Shown in pieces: positions 1 through 11,343 of a DNA stretch of 53,729 bases. Numbering within the stretch: the stretch's first letter is position 1; the number at the start of each line of letters is the position of its first letter. Source of the stretch: Elusimicrobiota bacterium (GTDB taxonomy: Bacteria > Elusimicrobiota > Elusimicrobia > UBA1565); NCBI GenBank assembly GCA_016218495.1, contig JACRDU010000051.1, positions 1 to 53,729 on the forward strand. Reading direction: 5' to 3'. Made by a program: the position numbers and the translations under genes. The notes below the pieces were generated by a model that was not told the DNA's origin, searched no databases, and saw only the letters and a program-made list of their open reading frames with translations.

Positions 1-48
1 AGCGCAAGCAGCACGCCGCAGGCGCCCGATCATTGACCGGCAGCCGTC

Positions 49-89
49 GGCCTTCGGCCGCCGGTTGCGCGCGAGCTTCGCTCGCGCGC
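49..89. terminator. Two GC-rich hairpins after the catabolic operon
   Basis: Positions 49-61 form a 5-bp stem (CGGCC/GGCCG) and 67-89 a perfect 10-bp stem (GCGCGCGAGC/GCTCGCGCGC) with a TTC loop. They lie 47-87 bases downstream of the last minus-strand gene. No T-run follows on either strand, so factor-independent termination is uncertain. Nothing else is visible in positions 1-135. Confidence 0.3.
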
Positions 90-135
90 TCCTTACGACC
101 CACTCAGGCCGGAAGGGCTTTACTCGGACGGGCTC

Positions 136-1038
136 CTAGCGCGCATAGATGCCCGGCCGCTCGTCGCGCTTCAGGTCCCAGCCCGAGGGGTCGGGCCGGC
201 GCAGGGCGTCGAGGTCCAGGTCGCTGACCACGATGTTGGGGTGCTGGGAGAGGTTGGGCAGGCGCTCGCCGTCCGGCCCGGCGAAGAAGGAGGAGCCGAA
301 GTACTCCTGGTTGAAGGGCTTCTCCGTGCCCAGGCGGTTCGAGCCGCCGATGAACACGCGGTGGCGGGCGGCGTCCACTCGGAACTCCAGGCCCCACATG
401 CGCTGGGACTTCTCCCCGAAGGTCACCGCGGGGGAGAATACCACCTCGGCGCCGGCGCGCGACAGGCTGCGGACCACGCCTTCGAAGTGGCGGTCGTAGC
501 AGATGTTCACCCCGATCCGGCCCGCCGAGGTGGCGAAGACGGGGTAGGAGGGCTCCCCTTCGGGCGGGTCGCCGGGGCCGTAGTAGAAGGTCTCGGTGAA
601 CTTGCCCTTCTCGTTGGCGCCGCAGGGGATATGGGTCTTGCGGTAGCGGCCCAGCACCACGCCGCGCTCGTCGACCACGACGGCCGTGTTGTAGCGCTTG
701 CCCGTCGCGGCGTCGAGCTCGTAGAGGGGGGCGACCACCACCATCCCGTTCTCGTAGGCCGCCTTGCAGACTTCCTTGATGGTGGGGCCCTTGAGGGCGT
801 CCTCGGCCAGGGCCAGCCACATCGGGTGTTCCTGCAGGGCGAAGTAGGGCGCGGGGAACAGCTCGCCCAGGCAGACCGCGCGCGCGCCCATGCCCTTGGC
901 CTCCCCGATGAGGGACACGTTGTGCGCCACGTTCGCCCGGCGCACGTCCTCCAGCTTCGGGGCCAGGGAGGGCAGGTCCTCGAGCTTGGCTGGCATCGCC
1001 TGGTAGGCGTTGACGGTCTGGGTCAGGGCGAAGCGCAC
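136..1038 (-). CDS. Nitrilase-superfamily amidohydrolase, beta-ureidopropionase-like
   Basis: 300 aa carbon-nitrogen hydrolase. The Glu-Lys-Cys triad is visible at Glu59 (CLGELF), Lys134 (YRKTHIP) and Cys180 (NICYDRHF); the CYDRHF context is typical of beta-ureidopropionase (N-carbamoyl-beta-alanine to beta-alanine, CO2 and ammonia), though N-carbamoylputrescine-type specificity is possible. The start is a GTG sharing one base with the TAG stop of the preceding amidohydrolase (TAGTG), so the two are translationally coupled; a longer reading frame upstream is shadow sequence inside that gene. As the last visible gene of the purine-type operon it would plausibly hydrolyse a carbamoyl or ureido intermediate. 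It is probably cytoplasmic, with no signal peptide. Family confidence is high, exact substrate uncertain. Confidence 0.85.
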   Translation of the reverse strand: MRFALTQTVNAYQAMPAKLEDLPSLAPKLEDVRRANVAHNVSLIGEAKGMGARAVCLGELFPAPYFALQEHPMWLALAEDALKGPTIKEVCKAAYENGMVVVAPLYELDAATGKRYNTAVVVDERGVVLGRYRKTHIPCGANEKGKFTETFYYGPGDPPEGEPSYPVFATSAGRIGVNICYDRHFEGVVRSLSRAGAEVVFSPAVTFGEKSQRMWGLEFRVDAARHRVFIGGSNRLGTEKPFNQEYFGSSFFAGPDGERLPNLSQHPNIVVSDLDLDALRRPDPSGWDLKRDERPGIYAR

Positions 1039-2321
1039 TAGTCCTCCGTCAGGGTCAGGGCGGCGCCGAGCAGGACGTTCACGCCGTCGGCGCACTGCTT
1101 CAGGGTCGAGAACTCGCGCGGGTTGTGGCTGATGCCGTCGTACTCGCCCGGCACGAACACCATCGCCGTCTTGCAGGCCCGGCTCCACTCCTGCGCGTCG
1201 TGCCCGGCGCCGGAGAGGATGGGGGTGTTGGAGAGGCCCAGCTCGTTGGCCGCGCCCTCGACGACGGACTGGACCTCGTCGGAGAAAGGGGCCATGGCGG
1301 TCCTGGCCGTCTGGCGCCAGGAGATGGACACGCCCTCGTCCTTCTCCACCTGCTTGTAGAAGGCGACGAGCTCGCGCTCGACCTCCTCCATGAAGCCGTC
1401 CTCGGGATGGCGCAGGTCCACCGTGCAGACCACCCGGCCGGGGACGACGTTGACCATTCCGGGATGGGGGCGGTTGACGCCCATCGTGGCGCGCATCCCC
1501 TTGCCGAACATCCCCGAGGCGATCATCTCGCGCAGCTTCAGGTTGATGCGCGCCGCGGCCACGCCGGCGTCCTTGCGGAACTCCATCGGGGTGGTGCCGG
1601 CGTGGGCGGACTTGCCGACGATGGTCAGCTCTTGCCAGCTGATGGCCTGCACGCCGGTCACCACGCCGATTTCAAAGCCGTCATGGCGCAGCGAAGGGCC
1701 TTGTTCGATGTGGCACTCGAGGTAGGCGTGGGGCTTGCGGCGGCCGACGGCCTCCGGGCCCAGGAAGCCGGTCTTCTCGAGCTCGCCCTTGACCGTCAGG
1801 CCCTGGGCGTCCTTGAGGGCGTAGGCCGCCTCCAGCGGGATGCGGCCGGTGGCGACGGCGGAGCCCAGCATGTCGGTGCCGAAGCGGCAGCCCTCCTCTT
1901 CGGTAAAGAAGGCGGCCACCAGGGGGCGCTTCGTGGTGAGGCCGCTTTCGGAGAGGGTGCGCATCACCTCGAGCGCGCCCAGCACGCCCAGGCAGCCGTC
2001 GAAGCGTCCGGCGGTGGGCACCGAGTCGATGTGGGAGCCCATCATCACGGGGGGGAGGTCGGTCTCTCCCCTGCGCTCGGCGTAGACGTTGCCGATCTGG
2101 TCCACCGATACGCTCAGGCCCAGCTCCTTCATCCAGGAGACGACCTTGCGCCGCCCCGCGCCGTCCGCCTCGCTCAGGGCCAGGCGGTTCACTCCGACGA
2201 TGCCTGTGGACTCGTCCTTGTAGGCGCCGACCTCGCCGAGGTCGTGCAACGCCTTGTAGAGGCGCTCGCCGTCGACGCGCAGCTCCTTCTTGGGGTTATT
2301 CTTCTTCAGAGCCTTCGCCAT
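1038..2321 (-). CDS. M20-family N-carbamoyl-L-amino-acid / ureido amidohydrolase
   Basis: 427 aa Zn-dependent amidohydrolase of the AmaB/HyuC/allantoate amidohydrolase subgroup of family M20. Metal-ligand motifs are visible: GSHIDS (His97, Asp99), RFDG (Asp108), FFTEEEG (Glu141-142) and HIEQGP (His202), followed by the lid domain with SAHAGTTPM. These enzymes cleave N-carbamoyl or ureido groups after ring opening of hydantoins, pyrimidines or purines. The ATG at 2321 follows GGTGAGG and lies inside the end of ssnA (16-base overlap), so it is coupled upstream and downstream. It is not the YgeY-type M20 peptidase found in E. coli purine clusters but could occupy the same functional slot. Confidence 0.85.
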   Translation of the reverse strand: MAKALKKNNPKKELRVDGERLYKALHDLGEVGAYKDESTGIVGVNRLALSEADGAGRRKVVSWMKELGLSVSVDQIGNVYAERRGETDLPPVMMGSHIDSVPTAGRFDGCLGVLGALEVMRTLSESGLTTKRPLVAAFFTEEEGCRFGTDMLGSAVATGRIPLEAAYALKDAQGLTVKGELEKTGFLGPEAVGRRKPHAYLECHIEQGPSLRHDGFEIGVVTGVQAISWQELTIVGKSAHAGTTPMEFRKDAGVAAARINLKLREMIASGMFGKGMRATMGVNRPHPGMVNVVPGRVVCTVDLRHPEDGFMEEVERELVAFYKQVEKDEGVSISWRQTARTAMAPFSDEVQSVVEGAANELGLSNTPILSGAGHDAQEWSRACKTAMVFVPGEYDGISHNPREFSTLKQCADGVNVLLGAALTLTED

Positions 2322-3553
2322 AGCCTCACCGCCTGCCGGCGCGCGAATTCCATCACTCGTCCCTCGTCGAGGGTGAGCACGCGCCGGTCTTTGACGACCA
2401 AACGGCCTTGGGAGACGACATGGCGGACGTCGGCCTTCGTCACCCCGAACACCATGTGCGCCGGCCAGTTGCCCGGAGTCACCGGGGTGGGGGGCGCGTA
2501 GTCGAGCACGACCAGGTTGTCTTCCGCGTCGCCCGAAAAGCCGTTGGTCCCAAGATAGGCATGGACCGCCCGGAGCCGGCCGTAGGCCGCGGCGGGGCTC
2601 AGGCCTTCGGCGCCCTGGGAGGCGAAATAGCAGGCCTTGAGGCTGGCGGGCATGTCGGCGTGCAGGCCGTCGGTGCCGAGCATGACGCGCGAGCCCAGCC
2701 CCCGCCCGTCGAGGATGCCAACGGCGTTGTTGAGGTTGCTCTCCGGGTTCTGGACCAGCCAGGCCTGAGAGCGGGTGAAGAGGGCGCGCTCGGCCGCGCA
2801 CAGATGCACGCCGTGGGCGAGGATGGCGCGCGGCGAATCGAGCAGCCCCGCCTTGGCGAAGCGTTCCAGGACGCTGGTCCCGTGCCCGGCCCGGCAGGAC
2901 TCCTCGTCCGAGGCCGCCTCCGCGACGTGGACGTGCACGCCGGTCTTGTGCCGCCGGGCCAGCAGGGCGGCCCGCTCCAGCAGCTCGTCGCCGACGGTGA
3001 AGGAGGCGTGGAGCCCGACGAGGCCCTGGCGCTTTGAGAGGTAGGCCTCCTGCTCGGCGAAGCCGGCCTGGCGGGGGCCTGGGCCGTCGCGGTCGGAGAG
3101 CTCGTAGCAGAGCAGGTGGCCCAGGCCTGCCCGGTCGAAGGCCTCGGCGATGATGTGCAGCGAGCCGGCCACGGCCTTCGGGGAGGCATGGTGGTCGATG
3201 ACGAAGGTGACGCCGGACTTGAGCGCCTCGACCGCCGCGGCCAGGGCGCAGGCCCCCACCATGGCCCGGTCGAGCTTCTTGTCCAGGTTCCACCAGACGA
3301 GCTTGAGCATGTCGGCGAAGTCCCGGGGGGCGCGGGCCGGCGCGGGCATGCCGCGGGCCAGGGCCGAGTAGACATGGTGGTGTCCGACGGCGAAGGAGCG
3401 GGTGGCGAGGCGGCCGTCGCAGTCGAGCGCGGGAGCGCCCCGGGGCACGGAGCGGACGGCCTCGGGGGCGTGCCCGGGCCGGAGCAGCCAGTGGGCGCGC
3501 TTGAGCGCGAGGGTGCGCCAATGCACGAGGACGGCGTCCTTCAGGTAGAGCAC
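2306..3553 (-). CDS. ssnA: SsnA-type aminohydrolase (amidohydrolase superfamily)
   Basis: 415 aa metallo-dependent amidohydrolase resembling SsnA of selenium-dependent molybdenum hydroxylase clusters. The metal-binding triplet is at residues 58-60 (VGHHHVYSALARGM), a second His motif is HVHVAE near residue 210, and the metal-ligand Asp is in LGTDGLHADM near residue 300. SsnA is one of the proteins required for anaerobic purine/urate breakdown in gut bacteria and is presumed to deaminate or open a purine-derived ring; its chemistry is not settled. The start is GTG, four bases after the xdhD stop; the 3' end overlaps the M20 gene. It is slightly shorter than E. coli SsnA (about 440 aa). Confidence 0.8.
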   Translation of the reverse strand: MLYLKDAVLVHWRTLALKRAHWLLRPGHAPEAVRSVPRGAPALDCDGRLATRSFAVGHHHVYSALARGMPAPARAPRDFADMLKLVWWNLDKKLDRAMVGACALAAAVEALKSGVTFVIDHHASPKAVAGSLHIIAEAFDRAGLGHLLCYELSDRDGPGPRQAGFAEQEAYLSKRQGLVGLHASFTVGDELLERAALLARRHKTGVHVHVAEAASDEESCRAGHGTSVLERFAKAGLLDSPRAILAHGVHLCAAERALFTRSQAWLVQNPESNLNNAVGILDGRGLGSRVMLGTDGLHADMPASLKACYFASQGAEGLSPAAAYGRLRAVHAYLGTNGFSGDAEDNLVVLDYAPPTPVTPGNWPAHMVFGVTKADVRHVVSQGRLVVKDRRVLTLDEGRVMEFARRQAVRLWRRL

Positions 3554-3557
3554 GGCC

Positions 3558-6124
<2,567 letters not shown>

Positions 6125-6128
<4 letters not shown>

Positions 6129-7261
6129 CGGGATTCCCCGAGGACCCTCTGGTAGGAGCCCGGGTCGGTGTCCCCTTCCGTGTTGATGACGAGGACGGTG
6201 GCCGATTCGTCCAGGCCCAGGTCCTCGCGGTCCTCCTCCAGCTCCGGCTTGCGGCACAGGGCGAAGAGGCCGGCCAGGCCGGCGGCCCCGGACTCCCCGG
6301 CCTTGATGGACGGGTCGCCGGACTCCGGGGCGGCCAGCGCGCGCATCGCCTCCTCGGCGAAGATGTCGTCGATGGAGAGGAAGTACTCGCAGTGCGCCTT
6401 GATGTGCTCCCAGGCCTCCAGCGACGGCGTCCCGCAGTTGAGGCCCGCCATGATGGAGTCCTGGGGGCCGTGGTCCGTCACGGGGGCGCCGTCCTCGGAT
6501 GCGGCCGAGGCGAGCAGGCAGTCGGCCGCCACGGGCTCGACGACCGCCAGCGCCGGGCGGTGCTTGCGGCCCGCGGCGCGGTAATGCATCACGGCGGCGT
6601 AGGCCAGGGCCCCGACCCCGGACTGCAGGAAGACGATGTCGGGCTGCGCCAGCTTCTGTTCCTTGACCTGGGCGTCGACCTCGGCGAAGAGCGTGGTATA
6701 TCCGGCCGCGATCCAGGCCGGAATCTCCGTGTAGCCGGGGTAGGAGGTGTCAGAGACGACCTGCCAGCGGTTCTTCACGGCCTCGCCCGCGGCGCGTCGG
6801 ACGGCGTCGTCGTAGCGGCCCTGGACGGGCTCGACGCGCGCCCCTTCCTCGCGGATGGCCGCGATGCGGGCCTCGGTCGTGCCCCGGGGCACGAAGACGA
6901 CGGCCTTCTGGCCCAGCGCCCGCGCCGTCCAGGCCACGGCGCGCCCGTGATTGCCGTCGGTGGCCGTGCAGAAGGTGACGCCGCTGGGGTTGCCGTAGGT
7001 CTTCATCCAACGGTGCAGGGCGTAGGAGGCGCCCAGCGCCTTGAAGGCCTTGAGCCCGAAGCGATTGGACTCGTCCTTGAGCAGGATGTCTCCCAGGCCG
7101 AACTCCTCGGCCAGGCCCGGCAGCGAGTAGAGCGGGGTCGGCTTGTAGCCGGGAAGGCCCTTATGGAACGGGACAGCGTCCCCCGGCACGGGGGGGACGA
7201 CCGCGTCATTATTAAGGAAGCGGTTGAATTCCGAACGGACCTTCGGTGCTGTTCTGGGCAT
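6125..7261 (-). CDS. dpaL: Diaminopropionate ammonia-lyase
   Basis: 378 aa fold-type II PLP enzyme of the YgeX/DpaL family, splitting 2,3-diaminopropionate into pyruvate and two ammonia. The PLP lysine is in GLKAFKALG (Lys74), the catalytic Asp in ATDGNHG (Asp102), and the phosphate-binding loop in QSGVGALA. It is the promoter-proximal gene; the ATG lies 8 nt after a TATAAT at 7270-7275 and no Shine-Dalgarno is seen, so the message is probably leaderless. In the known anaerobic urate pathway this enzyme performs a terminal step feeding carbon to pyruvate, which ties the whole operon to nitrogen and carbon salvage from purines. Confidence 0.9.
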
Positions 7262-7269
7262 ACGCCCGT

Positions 7270-7275
7270 ATTATA
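7270..7275 (-). promoter_or_regulatory. -10 hexamer of the dpaL-xdhD-ssnA operon
   Basis: Perfect TATAAT (minus strand), 8 nt before the dpaL ATG. No convincing -35 at standard spacing. Confidence 0.5.
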
Positions 7276-7350
7276 CATCCGTCGTCCTGAACGCGGCGTG
7301 AAGTCGGGCGGCCTCCCGGGATTAATCGCTTCGGGGGCATGCACTTCCCG

Positions 7351-7397
7351 GCTTCAGCGCGATTTCATTGGCCTCGGCCCCGGTCCGGGCGTATCAT
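7351..7397 (+). promoter_or_regulatory. Bipartite promoter motif, copy a
   Basis: CTTCAG-CGCG-ATTTCATT, then exactly 22 nt, then TATCAT (7392-7397), 23 nt before the ATG of the Cys-repeat protein. One of five copies with identical spacing in this window. Confidence 0.65.
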
Positions 7398-7420
7398 GTC
7401 TTTGCCGGTCGGAGGAAAGC

Positions 7421-8077
7421 ATGCTGAGCCGCGTCGGCCTAGCCGTCCTGTTGTTCGCCGCATCCGTCCCCATCGCCGTGCGTGCCGAGGTCACGTTGGT
7501 CGATTGGAATTCGGACCCCTTGTCCGGGCTTAGGGAGACCCTTTTCGGCCAGAGGCGGAAGGCCGTGCCTTCCGTGGCCCGCCGCAGCTACACGCCCTAC
7601 GCCTACACCCCCTACAACCCCGAACCCGCGCCGGAGCGGTTCCAGGAATACCGGAGCTACCGAGACGGCGACCAGCGCAGCCGGTGCGAACGCTACCCGG
7701 AGGCCCCGGACTGCGCGGGGACCCAGGCGGCCTGCGAACACGCCCCGTGGGAGTCGGCCTGCCTGGGTACCGAGGCGGCCTGCGCCTACGATCCCGGGTC
7801 TTGTTCGGGCTACTGCCGTGACAATCCGACGTACGCCGTCTGCGCCGGGACCCAGGGCCGCTGCACGCAGTATCCTACCGCGGACGATTGCGCGGGGACG
7901 TCGGCCCGCTGCAGGGACTATCCCGGCGCTTCGGACTGCGCCGGGACGCAGGAGCGCTGCACGGAATATCCCACCGCCGGCGATTGCGCCGGGACGCAGG
8001 TCTTCTGCGAGCAATACCCGACCGGGACCGGCTGCCTGGGCACGCCCGCCTACTGCAGGGATTATCGCTGCGACTAG
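7421..8077 (+). CDS. Secreted protein with 16-residue Cys-rich tandem repeats
   Basis: 218 aa. A signal peptide (residues 1-22, ending AVRA) is followed by a Tyr/Pro linker and then residues 89-218 built of repeats: two 16-residue units, one short 11-residue unit, five more 16-residue units and a partial cap. The consensus is C-x2-(Y)-P-x4-C-x-G-T-x3, e.g. CTQYPTADDCAGTSAR. Each unit carries two cysteines, suggesting a rod or solenoid of stacked disulfides outside the cytoplasm. The start is fixed by GGAGG six bases upstream. I do not recognise the family. It is transcribed from bipartite promoter copy a, divergent from dpaL. The function is unknown; a structural or adhesive surface role is only a guess. 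Confidence 0.8.
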   Translation: MLSRVGLAVLLFAASVPIAVRAEVTLVDWNSDPLSGLRETLFGQRRKAVPSVARRSYTPYAYTPYNPEPAPERFQEYRSYRDGDQRSRCERYPEAPDCAGTQAACEHAPWESACLGTEAACAYDPGSCSGYCRDNPTYAVCAGTQGRCTQYPTADDCAGTSARCRDYPGASDCAGTQERCTEYPTAGDCAGTQVFCEQYPTGTGCLGTPAYCRDYRCD

Positions 8078-8085
8078 CGCGTCCG

Positions 8086-8604
8086 TTATGGCCTGTGCAG
8101 GCAGGCCGCCCCGTGCTCGAAGGTCTTGCGGCTGACGCCCCATTCGCCGGAGGTGATGTCGATGTAGGCCGCGGACCAGCCCGGATGCGGATACGAGTAT
8201 TCCTCGGTGCTCCAGGCGTCCCAGCGGTAGCCTCCGGGCCCCGGCTGCGGGACGAGACCGGCGACCCGCAGGGCCCTCAGGACCTCCAAGCCGGGGAGCT
8301 CCCCGCCGCGCGCGTCGCAGAAGAAGCCGGCGGAACGCCAATCCATGCGGTTCGACGAGAAGCTCCAGGCCAGGCCGGTCGTAGTGTCGCGGTACACGGC
8401 GAAGCCGGCCTGTTCGGCCTCCGCCCCTAGGCGCGGGGCCGCGCCGAGGCGGCTCTCTTTGAGCAGCCCGAGGATGCCGTTGCCCTCGGAGGGTCCGTCG
8501 AACCGGACTCCGGTCGCGGCGGCCCTACCCGAGCCCGCCGCGCAAGAGATGAGGACCGCCGCCAGCAGGGCGCTCCGCGCCGCACGATATCCCTGTCCTT
8601 TCAT
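8086..8604 (-). CDS. Secreted DUF1566/Lcl-like protein, paralogue of 14164-14694
   Basis: 172 aa with a hydrophobic N-terminal signal (AALLAAVLISCAAG; the Cys might be a lipobox). The C-terminal domain shows a TTGLAWSF...W..A..FC.ARG...LP pattern typical of DUF1566/Lcl C-terminal domains and ends with GAACLH. It aligns well with the protein at 14164-14694 (TTG-x-WSF, FC-x-ARG, LR...L.P.P.GG, ACLH). GGAGGGG spaces better to the ATG at 8604 than to the alternative ATG at 8610. It lies 16 bases downstream of the duplicated-module gene and probably forms an operon with it under bipartite promoter copy b. Function unknown. Confidence 0.7.
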   Translation of the reverse strand: MKGQGYRAARSALLAAVLISCAAGSGRAAATGVRFDGPSEGNGILGLLKESRLGAAPRLGAEAEQAGFAVYRDTTTGLAWSFSSNRMDWRSAGFFCDARGGELPGLEVLRALRVAGLVPQPGPGGYRWDAWSTEEYSYPHPGWSAAYIDITSGEWGVSRKTFEHGAACLHRP

Positions 8605-8620
8605 GGTCATCCCCTCCGGT

Positions 8621-9349
8621 TCAATCGCAGTAGCTGACGTCGACGGCATAGACCTCGCGGCCGTCCCCCGTGAAAGCCACGCATTGCCCCTGGTGCCAGC
8701 GATGGACATAACCCCCGCAGTAGCTGACGTCGACCGCGTAGACCTCGCGTCCGTCCCCGGTGAAGGCCATACACTTCCCCTGAGACCAGCGGTGGGAGTA
8801 ATCGGCCTTCTCGGCGGAGGCGCCTTCCGCGGTCCGCGCCAGGCAGCTCAGCGCGCTGTCGGCGACGACGGCCACGGCCTCGGCCGTGCCGAACGCGAAG
8901 ACCACCCCCGACTGGTTCCCGCCGGGATAATGCGCGACCTTGGTGTACTCCTTGCCCGCGAACCTGAAATCCGTGATGTAGAGGTCCTCTCCTTCGCTGC
9001 TCTTCTTTAAGAAGCGCACGGCCGCGGCGACCGAGCCGAAGGCGCGCGGCCCGTCTATGCGGGCGGCCACCATCCGGGCCGTGCGCAGCACCTGCTCCCC
9101 GTTGAGGGCCGCCAGGCCGCGGGCGGACTCCACCCAGAGCGGCTCGCCGACCACGACCATCGCCGGATCGCCTGAGTACCGGGGCAGGCCGCAGGGCCCG
9201 AGCTTGGCGGGGGCGGCGTATCCGGGAGAACGCGGGGGTTGGGCATCGAGCGCCGCGAAGGCTTGGCTCCCTTCGAGGCGGAGGGCTTCCGGGCCTTGCC
9301 CCAGCGCCGGGGATGAGAAGAGCACGACGAGCAGCAGGGTGGTTTTCAT
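8621..9349 (-). CDS. Secreted protein with tandemly duplicated C-terminal module
   Basis: 242 aa with a signal peptide (residues 1-17, ending SPALG). The middle region is of unknown fold. The C-terminus consists of two near-identical copies, period 30 residues, of HRW-x-QG-x-C-x-AFTGDGREVYAVDVSYC. The duplication is also evident in DNA (8627-8706 and 8717-8796, about 85 % identical), so it is recent. Each copy holds two Cys. The gene is read from bipartite promoter copy b with only 6 nt between its -10 and the ATG. No recognised family. Confidence 0.75.
   Translation of the reverse strand: MKTTLLLVVLFSSPALGQGPEALRLEGSQAFAALDAQPPRSPGYAAPAKLGPCGLPRYSGDPAMVVVGEPLWVESARGLAALNGEQVLRTARMVAARIDGPRAFGSVAAAVRFLKKSSEGEDLYITDFRFAGKEYTKVAHYPGGNQSGVVFAFGTAEAVAVVADSALSCLARTAEGASAEKADYSHRWSQGKCMAFTGDGREVYAVDVSYCGGYVHRWHQGQCVAFTGDGREVYAVDVSYCD
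8627..8796. repeat. 90-bp-period tandem duplication inside a gene
   Basis: Units 8627-8706 and 8717-8796 both begin GCAGTAGCTGACGTCGAC; the second unit encodes the first module copy of the minus-strand protein. They differ mainly at wobble-type positions. Confidence 0.85.
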
Positions 9350-9355
9350 TCGAGC

Positions 9356-9404
9356 ATGGTATCAACGGCCGCCCGAAGGCCGAAATAAAATCCCGCTGAA
9401 GCGG
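9356..9404 (-). promoter_or_regulatory. Bipartite promoter motif, copy b
   Basis: On the minus strand CTTCAG-CGGG-ATTTTATT, 22 nt, then TACCAT (9356-9361), 6 nt before the ATG at 9349, so this transcript would be leaderless. Confidence 0.65.
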
Positions 9405-9462
9405 AATTCTTCAACGGAAGACGGCATTATCCGGCCGCGGGGCGGCCGGTTTAATCTCCCAC

Positions 9463-9500
9463 GCAGAACCGGGGGTCAGGCCGGCGCGGCGTTCAGGGCG
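9463..9500. repeat. Direct repeat copy, relic of a kinase 3' end
   Basis: 38 bp matching 11344-11380 (33 identities, one gap). On the minus strand it reads as the last codons and TGA stop of the kinase gene, but here it lies at and beyond the stop of the HEAT-repeat gene. Confidence 0.7.
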
Positions 9501-11340
9501 CCATCGCGGCCAAAGCCTTCCTGGCCAGCATGCGCTGATACTCCGTAGGCCCCTTCTCCGCTATATCTCGGACGAGGGGCTCCGTCGGACGGGCCAGAGG
9601 GCCGAGGGCGGCCAGGTTCTCCAATGCGTCGCAGACGACAGGGTGGAGGTCGGAGCGCAGATAGTGCGTCAGGACCTCGAGTGATTTCGCCGGATCCGCT
9701 CCGAGGACGCCCAGCGCCGCCGCGGCCGCCATGCGCGCATCGGAATCCGTTTCCTCTAGGAGGCCTTGGAGTACGGCCAGCACCTCGGGGCTCGAAACCC
9801 CGATTCCCCTCAGGGCATGGGCCAGGCCGGACTTTTCGTAGGACTGGAACCGGCTCCTTCTGGCTCGCGACACGGCCAGGATTTCCCCGAGGGCGCTCCG
9901 TGCGCGCGGTCCGAGTGTCCCCAGGATTGAAATAGCCGTGGAAGCGGTTTCGAGGTCCTTGCCGAGGAATCGCAGGGGCAGGTCAAGAGGGATGTCTCCC
10001 GGACGCTCCCGAGCCCATTCGTAGAGCACGAAGGCCATGCGGCGGCCGTCCGCCCCTCGGGCCAGGAGGCGGCGCAGGGCGCCTAGGGCGGCGGGCGTGG
10101 AAGAACCGGTTCTGTAGAGGCCGCTCGCCGCGGCCAGAACCACCTCGGTGTCGGCGTCGTCGAGGGCCTTGAGCTGGGATGCGCGGCACGCGGCTGTGGC
10201 GCAGACGGCCAGGGCGGAGGCCGCCGCCTGTCGGATGCCGGCCTCTTTGCCCCCGCACTGTCCGAGCAGGGCCGCTTCCGCCGGCGCGGACCTGCCCGCC
10301 AGGGTCCCCAGTCCGCGGACGGCCTCGGAGCGCAGCTCCAGCGCAGGGTCCTTGAGGGCCTTGAGCAGGTGAGGCAGGAGATGGTCTCCCTTCTCCGCCT
10401 CCGCGGTATGGTCGATGAGGATGCCCAGCGCCGCCGCCTTCACCGCGGCGGTGGGCAAGGGCAGGTCAAAGGCCTCCGGAGCGGCGGGCCTCCATGGGTC
10501 TGCGAGCGTCCCGGCCAGCGCCGACCTCATCGGGGCCGTCAGCCCTCCCGGCCCCGAGTTCTTGAGGCGCTCGGAAAGGACGTCTATGGCCCCGGCGCGG
10601 ACATGGTCTTTGTGCCCCGCCTCCATCGCTTCAAGGAGGAGGGGGATCACGGCGCTGGAGGCGTGGACGAGGTAAGGATATGGTCCCGACCAGAAATCGT
10701 CGTGGACGCCCATCATCTCGATGAGGACCTGGTAGGCCGGCGTGAACCCCGGCTTCAGGTGCCACAGAGAGACCGCCGCCTCGCGCCGGGTGAGGTACTC
10801 CTTGCTCTCCAGGGCCCGTTCCAGCAGGGGCAGGGCGGCGGGATTCTTCGCGCCCAGGCGGGCGGCCGCCTGGACCGCCATCTGATGCAGCCCATCGGCG
10901 GAAGGGACGCCGAGAGGGAGGCCGTCCTTCCCGTCATCCCCATAGAAGGTGTGCGGGCGGATGTCCCCTTCGAAGCTGTCCGTCCACGGCAGTTGGGGAA
11001 CGGCGCACTGGTGGTCCTCGTTCCCAAGGACCCATGCCAAGAAGTCGACCTCCTCTTGCGACCCTCGTGAGACCTTGTCCAGGGCTTCGATGGAGAGGCA
11101 GGCCAACAAGGGCTCCTTGCGCGCTGCGGCTATCGCGGCCTTCGCGGCAAGGGCGGAAGGCTGCCGGAGCCCGCCTAAAGCCCGGACGGCGACGGTCCTC
11201 TGCCACAGGGGGCCATGGAGCGCGGTGACCGCGTCGGGCAGGACCTCCAGGGCATGCGTGCGCCAGAGCAGGGCATAGGTCAGCCCGACGAGTGCGAGGC
11301 CCACCGAGGCCAGGAGCGCAGAACGTCGGATGGCGTTCAT
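9493..11340 (-). CDS. HEAT-repeat protein with N-terminal membrane anchor
   Basis: 615 aa. Residues about 7-26 are a hydrophobic anchor or signal; the rest is a run of about 30-residue helical repeats of PBS-lyase HEAT type (e.g. LRSEAVRGLGTLAGR, ARMAAAAALGVLG). HEAT solenoids bind protein partners; no catalytic motif is seen. It starts 15 bases after the stop of the upstream TPR kinase, so it is co-transcribed and may be a partner or substrate scaffold of the kinase. Its last codons and the following 15 bases are homologous to the kinase gene's 3' end, suggesting the locus arose by duplication and replacement. Confidence 0.75.
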   Translation of the reverse strand: MNAIRRSALLASVGLALVGLTYALLWRTHALEVLPDAVTALHGPLWQRTVAVRALGGLRQPSALAAKAAIAAARKEPLLACLSIEALDKVSRGSQEEVDFLAWVLGNEDHQCAVPQLPWTDSFEGDIRPHTFYGDDGKDGLPLGVPSADGLHQMAVQAAARLGAKNPAALPLLERALESKEYLTRREAAVSLWHLKPGFTPAYQVLIEMMGVHDDFWSGPYPYLVHASSAVIPLLLEAMEAGHKDHVRAGAIDVLSERLKNSGPGGLTAPMRSALAGTLADPWRPAAPEAFDLPLPTAAVKAAALGILIDHTAEAEKGDHLLPHLLKALKDPALELRSEAVRGLGTLAGRSAPAEAALLGQCGGKEAGIRQAAASALAVCATAACRASQLKALDDADTEVVLAAASGLYRTGSSTPAALGALRRLLARGADGRRMAFVLYEWARERPGDIPLDLPLRFLGKDLETASTAISILGTLGPRARSALGEILAVSRARRSRFQSYEKSGLAHALRGIGVSSPEVLAVLQGLLEETDSDARMAAAAALGVLGADPAKSLEVLTHYLRSDLHPVVCDALENLAALGPLARPTEPLVRDIAEKGPTEYQRMLARKALAAMAP

Positions 11341-11343
11341 GGT

